12,901 nt of DNA, taken from positions 1-12,901 of the forward strand of contig JABBBF010000129.1 in NCBI GenBank assembly GCA_018607545.1, written 5' to 3'. The notes below the pieces were generated by a model. It was not told the DNA's origin, did not search any database, and worked only from the letters and a program-made list of their open reading frames with translations. The position numbers and the translations under genes are program-made. This document shows positions 1 to 8,400 of this stretch, one piece after another; position 1 is the stretch's first letter; each line of letters starts with the position of its first letter. The DNA is from SAR92 clade bacterium (lineage in GTDB: Bacteria; Pseudomonadota; Gammaproteobacteria; Pseudomonadales; Porticoccaceae).

Positions 1-1230
1 ATCATCCAGTGCAGGCTTATCATCCAGCTTGTAATAGCCGCTGCAAACCCAGGGACCTTTAACTTTTAGTACCCCAGAGGCAATTCCATCCCAGGGCAGT
101 TCATTGTCGTCAGCATCGACGATTTTCATTTCTACACCATAGACGATTCGGCCAGCACGAATGCGGTAGGCATCTATCTCTTCCTGGGACATGCCTTTCA
201 TCCATGCCATAGGCCTGTTGTAACTTCCCAGCGGGCTCATCTCCGTCATTCCCCACCCGGCATGCATCCATACGCCGTGTTTTTCCATCTCTTTCATCAG
301 CGACAGCGGGCAGGCTGAGCCACCGACCACAACATTCTTTAGTGATTCGACCGTCTCTCCCGAGGCGTTAAGGTAGTTCACAAGGGCCAGCCAGACTGTT
401 GGCACCCCTAGGGAATAGTTAATTTTTTCGCTGTTAATCAATGCTGTCAGGGTTTCACCATCGGCCATTTTCGGGCCGGGGAAGACCAACTTTGCACCGA
501 CCATGGGCGCGTTGTATGCGGTACCCCAGGCGTTGACATGGAACATTGGCACGATCGGCATAATCACATCGTCACCAGAGAGATTCATAATATCCGGCAG
601 TGATCCCATCACTGAGTGCAGCAGCGTGCTGCGATGACTGTAGACAACCCCTTTGGGATTGCCTGTTGTGCCCGAGGTGTAGCACATTGAACTGGCGGTA
701 TTCTCATCGAACTCCGGCCACTCAAAAGTATCGCTCTGGGAGTCGATAAAGGTCTCGTAGCAGTGCGCGTTGCGCAGACTGGTATCGGGCATATTGGCTT
801 CATCGGTCAGCACCACAAATCCCTCTACGGTTGGCAGCCTGTCTTGCAGTTGCTCGAGCAGTGGCACAAACAGCACATCGGTAAACACCCATTTATCTTC
901 TGCATGATTAATAATGTATTCGATCTGCTCGGGAAATAACCTTGGATTGATGGTATGGCAGATCTGCCCGGAGCAGGAGATGCCGTAATAGAGTTCAAAG
1001 TGCCGGTAGTCATTCCATGCCAGAGTGGCAATTCGATCGCCCATTTCAAAACCGATGTCCTGCAGGGCATTACCAAGCTGTCGAACCCGCCGGAAGGCAT
1101 CTTTGTAGGTATAGCGATGGCATGGATTGTCCATGGTCACGGAGACAATTTCGCGGCCACCATGAATACGATCAGCATGCTTCATTATTGTTGTTATAGT
1201 TAGTTGGGAGTTCATCATTAAGCCGTGCAT
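1..1230 (-). CDS. AlkK/FadD-type fatty acyl-CoA ligase (AMP-forming), 3' end beyond window
   Basis: This is the first 410 residues of an adenylate-forming acyl-CoA ligase, which activates a fatty acid to acyl-AMP and then acyl-CoA. The frame is open from an ATG at 1230 to base 1. The phosphate-binding motif YTSGTTGNPKG is at residues 184-194, followed by VPMFHVNAWG near 227-236 and the adenine-binding motif GWGMTEMSP at 325-333. The N-terminus (MHGLMMNSQLTI) and the stretch CHTINPRLFPEQIEYIINHAED closely resemble the medium-chain ligase AlkK as I remember it. That places the protein in the AlkK/short-to-medium chain branch, but substrate length cannot be read from sequence. The C-terminal subdomain with the catalytic lysine lies outside the window (the family is usually about 540-560 residues). 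The ATG at 1230 is preferred over the ATGs at codons 5 and 6 because it has a GGTGAG ribosome-binding site and matches AlkK's start. It is codirectional with chpC, 131 bases away, so it could be cotranscribed or have its own promoter. Confidence 0.93.
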   Translation of the reverse strand, partial: MHGLMMNSQLTITTIMKHADRIHGGREIVSVTMDNPCHRYTYKDAFRRVRQLGNALQDIGFEMGDRIATLAWNDYRHFELYYGISCSGQICHTINPRLFPEQIEYIINHAEDKWVFTDVLFVPLLEQLQDRLPTVEGFVVLTDEANMPDTSLRNAHCYETFIDSQSDTFEWPEFDENTASSMCYTSGTTGNPKGVVYSHRSTLLHSVMGSLPDIMNLSGDDVIMPIVPMFHVNAWGTAYNAPMVGAKLVFPGPKMADGETLTALINSEKINYSLGVPTVWLALVNYLNASGETVESLKNVVVGGSACPLSLMKEMEKHGVWMHAGWGMTEMSPLGSYNRPMAWMKGMSQEEIDAYRIRAGRIVYGVEMKIVDADDNELPWDGIASGVLKVKGPWVCSGYYKLDDKPALDD

Positions 1231-1238
1231 ATTAATTT

Positions 1239-1244
1239 CTCACC
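1239..1244 (-). promoter_or_regulatory. Ribosome-binding site of the acyl-CoA ligase
   Basis: GGTGAG on the minus strand lies 8 bases before the ATG at 1230. It supports that start rather than the two in-frame ATGs at codons 5 and 6, which have no purine-rich stretch in front of them. Confidence 0.6.
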
Positions 1245-1262
1245 GTCGTTCAATAATTCAGT

Positions 1263-1283
1263 GCCTAAGACTAACACTCAGGC
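1263..1283 (-). repeat. Inverted repeat in the chpC-ligase intergenic gap
   Basis: The arms GCCTGAG and CTTAGGC (minus strand) can pair over 7 positions with one G-T wobble around a 7-base loop. The repeat begins 78 bases past the chpC stop codon and ends 32 bases before the ligase start. No run of T follows on the minus strand, so it is not a standard intrinsic terminator. It could be an operator, an mRNA hairpin or chance. I see no convincing sigma-70 promoter in the rest of the 131-base gap: the best -35/-10 pairs match poorly. Confidence 0.3.
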
Positions 1284-1361
1284 AATCTGTGTAAAACAAT
1301 TTAAAGGTGAACCACAGGTCACAACCTTGGCAAGTCTTCGGAGGTAGGGATTTTAGAAAAG

Positions 1362-1868
1362 CTACAGTTTTGTCGGTATTTCCTGAAGGTGGTGTTCAAT
1401 CTGCTGAAAATCCGGCAGCTGCATAAACTGCCCTTCAAAGTCGATGTTGATACTGATGCACGGCGCTAATTCTGCCCCATCCTGAGCCGCCAGAGCGGAA
1501 TCTTCCTCGATTCTTAAGGTATGGGGAAAGCCTTTGGAAATAATTGCGTAATAGTGCTGCTCATGGCCTTCGAGCAGACTGTTAAGAACCAGTATTCGCG
1601 TGCTGTCGGCAAAATCTTTAGCAGGTTTATTGGCTTGCAGCCCAGCAAAGTCGATTAACGGAATATCCAGATTGCGCCAGTTTATCCAGCCGAACATCCA
1701 TGCTGGCGCCTTTGCATCAGCGATGACCTCCTGATTGAGAATAATTTCCGCCACTGCAGTCATCGGTATCAGAATATTTGGGCTGCCCCTATGGGAACAG
1801 CCTATATTGACCGAAAGGCAGTCTATCTTGGCCACAGATCCCTGTTGATCGAGAAAAAACAAACTCAT
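1362..1868 (-). CDS. chpC: ChpC, CheW-like adaptor of the Pil-Chp system
   Basis: A 168-residue protein made of one CheW-like domain, the fold that links receptors to the CheA-type kinase at the inner membrane. The recognisable core is ILIPMTAVAEII (residues 32-43) followed by PAWMFGWINWRNLDIPLIDF (55-74), equivalent to the W-x-x-G-x-x-x-x-R-G-x-x-x-P-x-x-D-L segment of CheW and PilI. Here the Arg-Gly pair reads Arg-Asn. In P. aeruginosa, ChpC is the second CheW homologue of the cluster and is thought to connect additional receptors to ChpA. Its ATG overlaps the chpB stop as ATGA, and GGAGG inside the chpB end lies 10 bases upstream, so translation is probably coupled to chpB. It is the last gene of the chemosensory block, ending in TAG. 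The name rests on position and domain; by domain alone it would simply be a CheW-family protein. Confidence 0.9.
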   Translation of the reverse strand: MSLFFLDQQGSVAKIDCLSVNIGCSHRGSPNILIPMTAVAEIILNQEVIADAKAPAWMFGWINWRNLDIPLIDFAGLQANKPAKDFADSTRILVLNSLLEGHEQHYYAIISKGFPHTLRIEEDSALAAQDGAELAPCISINIDFEGQFMQLPDFQQIEHHLQEIPTKL

Positions 1869-2461
1869 TGGCTAAACGCCTCCATTTGATTTACATCTTC
1901 ACTTATTCTTCTGGCAAGCTGGTCTACACTGCCAATAAAGTCGGTTTCACAGCGCTGGATTACCGCCTGGGGCATAGCTGGCACTGTGCATTCCTGCGGA
2001 TCTTGGACCCAGACCTGACCGGCGTACTCTTTAAGTGCACAGCAACCCCTGGCGCCATCGTCGCCCATTCCAGTAAAAATTATTGCACCGCAGTCCTGGC
2101 GGTAGAGTTGCGCCAGGCGATTGGCCAACTGGTCGATCGAGGGCGCGTAGTGGCCACGCCACGACGAGGCAAAGCGCAGTATCCAGCCCTCTCGGCTAAT
2201 CCTTGTTTCAAATTGCGGCGATATAACGGTCACTGTGCCGGGACGAATAAAATGCCCTGTTGATGGCTCGCGAGCTGGCCATCCGGTTTGGGTTTCGATC
2301 ATTCTCAATACTGTCGCTATCTGTTGCCCGGGAATATGCTGCGCATAGACAAAAGCCAATTCACTGGTTACAGGCACGCTGGACAAAAATTGTCTTACTG
2401 CCTGCAGCCCTCCCGTGGATGCACCGAGGAGCCAGATCCTTTTTGCATTCAGGGGCTGCAT
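1865..2461 (-). CDS. chpB: ChpB, CheB-type receptor methylesterase (catalytic domain only)
   Basis: A 198-residue protein-glutamate methylesterase that would remove methyl groups from PilJ glutamates and oppose PilK. The catalytic triad typical of CheB is visible: Ser15 in GASTGG (13-18), His42 in AQHIPG (40-45), and Asp135 in TGMGDDGARG (130-139). The protein begins directly with the Rossmann-like strand before GASTGG. The N-terminal receiver domain that controls E. coli CheB (about 349 residues in total) is absent, and no receiver is encoded just upstream because chpA ends there. Start at ATG 2461, 9 bases after the chpA stop, with GGGGAG inside the chpA 3' end about 13 bases away. The end overlaps the chpC start as ATGA. 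How its activity is controlled cannot be told from the sequence. The C-terminal receiver of ChpA, which ends just upstream, is a possible partner, but that is inference. Confidence 0.92.
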   Translation of the reverse strand: MQPLNAKRIWLLGASTGGLQAVRQFLSSVPVTSELAFVYAQHIPGQQIATVLRMIETQTGWPAREPSTGHFIRPGTVTVISPQFETRISREGWILRFASSWRGHYAPSIDQLANRLAQLYRQDCGAIIFTGMGDDGARGCCALKEYAGQVWVQDPQECTVPAMPQAVIQRCETDFIGSVDQLARRISEDVNQMEAFSQ

Positions 2462-2470
2462 AGGTTGAAA

Positions 2471-5400
2471 TCAGCTCCCCACGGTTAACAGTTGATTGAG
2501 TGTTTTCAGCAATTGCTCTTCCTGATAGGGTTTGCCCATATACTGGTCTACGCCCAGCTCCATCGCGCGATGGCGGTGTTTTTCACCGGTTCTCGAGGTG
2601 ATCATCACAATGGGTATATGCTTTAAATCCTGACTGGCTCTAACCCGCGTAGCCACCTCAAAACCATCCATTCGCGGCATTTCAATATCCAATAAAATCA
2701 CTGCGGGTATCTCTTCCTGCATACTTTTTAGGGCTTCAATACCGTCTTTAGCGGTCAGCACTCGATATCCCTGACGGCGCAATATCCGGCTGGTTACTTT
2801 CCTCACCGTTACCGAGTCGTCGACAACTAATATGGCGGGCGAGAGACCAATAGATGATATGCCCTGAGTGGATGACTGCGCCGACTCCAGAGCTTGCTGA
2901 TCTGTCTGGCTAATGCTCGGCAAATCAGCACAGGCAACTCTGGCCAATTCATTGAGGTCGATAATTACCACCACCTGACCATCACTCAAAATCGTCGCTC
3001 CTCCCAACCCCGGAACTCCAGAGAACTGTGGGCCCAGGGTTTTAACAACAATTTCTCTGGTGCCGACAATTTCATCAACCTGAACTGCAAAGCGCCGGTT
3101 GTCGGAGTGAAATAAAACCAGTGCTGCATCTGCATCGAGATTATCCGAGCGACGACTGATCTCCGCATTGAGCAGCGTGCCCAGATAGCAGAGTTCGTAC
3201 TGGCTGCCCGCATAGCTGATAACACCGCCACCCTGCATGGCCTCTTCAATAGCGTTCGAAGACATAAAATGCACGCCATCAATGGAGTTTAGGGACAGCG
3301 CATAGTGATCTCCGGTGACATTAATCATCAGTGCACGGTTAACCGACAGGGTGAAGGGCAAGACAATAGTGAACTGGGCTCCACGACCGGCAGAGGTTTC
3401 AATATCCACAGTACCGCCACACTGGCGCACTTCACTGTTAACGACATCCAGACCAACACCGCGCCCGGATATCTGGCTGACAGCATCAGATGTTGAAAAT
3501 CCCGGATGAAAAATAAACTGGGCAATCTCATGTTCCGACAGCGCGGCATCTGCACTCATCAGCTCTTTCTCAATGGCTATTTGACGAATACGGTCCACAT
3601 CCAGACCGCGACCGTCATCGGCGAGATGGATAACAATGTCCCCACCCTGCCTATAGGTGGTTATCGCGATGCTGCCAGTGGCAGGTTTCCCCGCCTCTGT
3701 GCGCTGCTGTTCTGACTCAATACCGTGGTCAACGGCATTGCGAATCATATGCTCGAGGGGCGCTACCATTCGATCGAGAACGGATCTGTCCATTTCTCCA
3801 TGGATATTATCCATGCGCAATTCAACCTTTTTGCCCAGCTCAAGCCCGACCTGCCTGACGATTCGGCGCAGTCGGGGGACAATTCGCGCAAATGGCACCA
3901 TACGCGTTTTCATCAACCCCTCTTGCAGGTCGGTGTTAATCCGCGATTGGTGCAAGAGCAGTGTTTCAGTGCCTATCAATTTCTCGTTAAGGGTCTCTTT
4001 AAGATCATGCAAATCCGAAGCGGACTCCATCAGGGAGCCGGTCAGCTGCTGAAGATGGGAGTAGCGATCCATTTCCAGGGGGTCAAAGCTGTCGGCTTCT
4101 CCCGAGGCTTCAATTTGCTCACGGCGGTAATCAATCTGCGCCTCAGTCTCTGTACCCAAGCGCCTTACCTGCTCCTGCAAGCGCAATACGGTAGCATCCA
4201 TTTCATCGAGGAACTGATTAAACTCGCTGACCTGTTCTTCGATTCGTCCGCGAAAAATTATATTTTCACCGGAGAGGTTAACCAGGGTGTCCAGAACCTC
4301 AGCGCCGATGCGGACAACCTCTTTAATCTCGCCCTTTACGGAAAATGATTGCGCTGCGGCCCCTTGAGATGCCGCGGAACCTTGATCTCCTGCAGGCTTG
4401 ACCCTAACCAAAGGCCCGGCTTCCGGCGCCGCTCCGTGGGCCTCAATAGCATTAGAATCTGGCTGCTGTTTTTCAGCTTGATTTTCAAACTCTTCCATCT
4501 TCTGGCGAAGGGCTTTGATATCACCGCCGCGGGCGATTTGACGAACAATTTCGTAAGCCCCTACCAGCCTTTCCTGCTCTGAAACTATTGCCTTAAAGAA
4601 TTTTTTGTTGTGCTTTTTGGTTTCATCAATCAGTGACTCTATAGCATGAGCTCGCTGACCCAGAGAGTTGAATCCGGCCATTCGCGCACCACCTTTTAGG
4701 GTGTGTAGATCGCGTTTTATGCGATCGGCAAGTTCTACTTGCAAAGGGTCGGACTGCCAGGCCAGTACCGACTCTTCGATGCTACTAATAATGTCGTCGG
4801 CCTCTTCCACAAAGACGCCAACAATCTCCACATCGAGATCTGTAGCAATCAGGGTTGTTGAAAGCTCATCTGTTGATTGCCGGTCTGGCTTTTGCTCGGG
4901 GGTCTGGCCTTTCTCAGTCATCGGCTCAGCTGGTTCCTGACCTGCATCACTCTCCGGCGGAATGAACTCTGGTAGCTGATCCTCAGCCAACCGCTCTTCT
5001 GGTTCCTGCTCTTTTGACTCCTGCTCTTCTAATTTTTGACCTGGCTGCTCTTCCTGCTCCGGCTCTAACTGCTCCGGCTCCCGAGAAGCTTCCGTCAATT
5101 CCTCGTCTTTTCGAAGCTGCTCTTCCTTAAGCTTTTCGAGATCGCGCTTTTCCTTTTCAGCCAACTGCTCGGCGAGCTGATCTTTTAATGCCAATAATTC
5201 ATGCTTTTGCGTCTCTTGCAGGGCATTTAAATCCTGGTCTGCGGCGAGCATATCGAAAAGGTTTAGCAGTGTTTCATGATTGTCCTGCATAACCTCAATC
5301 ACCTGCCGGGAGGGCACCTGACCTAAGCCTTGCAGCAACTGATAGACCTCAGCCATTAATGCAGAGAGCTGCAGAATCGGCTCTATCTCAGCATCCTTTA

Positions 5401-8400
5401 ATTTGCTTCCAATCTCATTTAAATCACTGAGAAGTTCATAGTAAACCACTCGCGGCGGTGCGGTTTGCTGTTGCAGGTGAGCGTATAACTGCGGGTAGTT
5501 TTGCAGTGACAGCAATCCCTCTGCCATCAGCTTTTTCACCGCAGAGAAATCCTTGCCACTGCCCTCACTGTCGCCGCGATTCAAAAGATGGCCAACGGCT
5601 TTTTCGCGGAGCTCTGCCAGTCGCGCGCGGAACATCGGCAAGCCTTCCTTAGGGCCGGCATCACCGCCGGTCATGCTGGTCAATGTGCTGCGGAAGAAGG
5701 CTGCGGCATCTTCAACAAGATGGACAATATCTTCATCGAGACAAATATGGTGATGGTGTAGCTCTTTTATAAACTCTTCCAGCGGCGCAACCAGCTCACT
5801 TAGCGCGAAGAAATCAGCCATCTCCGCCGTGCCCTTGAGTGTGTGCAGTGCTCTCTGCAATGACAGCGGCGGCGCTTTATACAGTGGCGCCATACTGCGG
5901 GTTGCGGCGACAAAATCATCAATGGTTTTTAAATGTCCCTGGGCCTCGTTGACAAAGATTTCCAGCAGTATCGCCTCATGCTCTTCCTCTTCGGAGACGC
6001 CTTGCTGAAGATCTTCACTATCCGGTTCTGCTTCGTCTGGCTCTGCTTCCTCCAATGCATCAGAAATCTCTTCTTCAGCCTCGGGCTCTGCTTCCTCGAT
6101 CTCCGCCTCTTCGGCAAGAACTGCGGGTGAGTCTATTTGCTCATCTGCTGTTTCTCTGGGCTCTGGTTCAGAAGTTTCCACTTCTGAAGCTGTGTCGGGT
6201 AATTCACGGCTATCCGGTAATGGCTCAAGTGCCTCACCTTTAGCAAGTCGCCCTGCGCTGGCTATGATTTGCTGACTAATTTCTACGCTTGGTGTGGGGC
6301 GCTTTTCAGCAAAGGCTGTGATTAGTAACGGCATGCGCTGAATACACTGCTCCGCCAACTCAACCATTGCTTCACTGCAACTGATACGTCCATCAAGAAC
6401 TCGGTTTAGCATATCCTCAATTGCCCATGCCAACTCACCAATATCCTCGGCACCGACCATTCGTCCGCTGCCCTTGAGGGTGTGAAAGGCACGACGAATA
6501 TCTGCAAGCTGATCTTTTGACTGGGGCTGATCTCTCCAAAGAGGAAACAGGGAATTCAGGCTCTCTAAAACCTCTTCCGCTTCTTCAATAAATATTTCGA
6601 CAATCTCATCATCAACGCCTTCGCTATCGTTGCTATACGGTGGCGCAGATTCTTGATGCTGATCGTCTGTGTCTATCGATATCTCAGTTTTATCACTGTT
6701 ATGAATATCTTGCAGTTCGACCAGCTCTTCGAGAATCTCTTCCGGTTCGGCATGGAGTTCTCTATCAACTTCAATTTTCGGCTCAGCTGATCGGCCCTCC
6801 AAGAGCGTGAGAATGCTCTCCTCTGCTGCAGCCAGAACATCCTCCTGCTGGCCAGTTGTATCTCCATTAAATTGCTCAAGATAGTATTCAACGATGGTGA
6901 TGGCATCGGCAAAGGTGTCGAGCGCATGCCATTCCACAGCGCGTCCCTGATTGATCAGAACCTCTTGCACATACTTTAAACAGCCATCGATCACCGCCGC
7001 CGCCCTGGTTAGACCAATAATATTCAGTGCACCCTGCAGTTCTTGAAACATAGTCGGCAATTGCGAGAGCAGCTGCAGATCCCACTGTGAGTTTATAAAC
7101 TCAACAACAGCTTCTTTTATACGCTCAATACCGGTTCGCGATTCAGCTAACAATGCATGGGTCGCACTGTTGTATTCAAATTGGTTTTGCTGACTGCCCA
7201 GATCGACGCTGCCAGAAAACTTGTCCGGCCTCGCCGCCCAGGCATTTAATGCCAGCTCGACTTCGGTGAGACTCTGTACTGTGTTGATAACATCGACATC
7301 ATTAATACCGCAGCCATCCGCAGTAAAAATCTGGCGTAACTTTTGCTCTATCTTACTGATCGCATCGCGCAATTTACCCTGCCCTACCAGGGCCAGAGAA
7401 TCTGCCATACTGAGCAGTATCGGTAGGCTATCGCGAACATCATCAGCGGAGAGTCCTCCCTCCAATGAGAAGCGTTCCAGTGCTGATCGCACATTTGCCA
7501 ACTCCCCCTCAATCGCACTGACTAGAGCACGAACCACCAGCGGGTCGTACTGTGGCATCAGTCGTCCACCCTCTGGATTCACTTCCCCTGAAGGAAAAGC
7601 TTCGGCAAGACTGTAGTCAGCCCATATCGCCTTGAGCTCTTCAGTACTGGGTTCGACAGTGGTCAGGTAGTAGAGGAGATTTTTTAGCAAGCCAGAATCT
7701 ACACCACAGCTTTCACCGGAGATGGCTTCTTTAGCCTGCATTTTCAGCTGGCTATCGAGAGCTCGAAAAAGTTTTTTCAGGGCTATACTGAAATTGACTT
7801 CGCGAGAAGAAACCAAACCGAGAATTTGTCTCGCAATGCGCCATAGATCTTCACGCCAGCTGCCCCTGGATAATTCCTGTATTCGCTGCAAAACTTTTAT
7901 CAAGTTGGCGCAGTTTTTACTTTTTTCCTCGCCTTTAATCAACTTGATTAATGACAGCTGATAGACCTGACGCAGACGCTTGATTAGATCTGCCATCGCA
8001 GTTGGATTTATATTAGTTTCTGGCAGAGATACATGTTTAACAGCGGTTAAATCAGGCGAAAATAAAATACTTTCAGAGACTAGCGCCATTCCCTGTGCAG
8101 CCCGCAAATCATTGAGCAATATAATCAGCGCCTCTGGACGATCCTCTCTGCTGGAAAGTATTTGTCTAAGATAAATTGGTAGTTTAATAATTGCCTGAAC
8201 AAGAATTTCACAGGCTTCATTAATATTGGAAATTTTCTTGTCGAGAATCCTCTGGGTGAGCGCTTCCATCTCTTCGACCAGAAGAATACAGCCCTCGCAC
8301 TGAAGAATTTTAAAAGACCCGGCAATCTGGTGCAGATGCCCGAGACAAAAACGTATTTTTGTCTCGTCACTGTTATTTTCAGTAAATGCTTCTAATTCAT

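Noticed and set aside
825..1203. Short open frames on both strands around 825-1203
   Set aside because: They overlap the intact acyl-CoA ligase frame, which carries all expected motifs; that frame was only less obvious because it has no stop inside the window.
1284..1361. Possible promoter or intrinsic terminator after chpC
   Set aside because: TTGTTT and TGTTAG at 17-base spacing, and TTGTGA with TAAATT at 15, match sigma-70 consensus poorly. Short dyads such as GTGA/TCAC are too weak and have no T run.
3725..4348. Plus-strand 207-codon open frame opposite chpA
   Set aside because: It lies entirely antisense to the conserved kinase dimerisation and ATPase region, shows no family motifs, and is best explained as a shadow of chpA codon usage.
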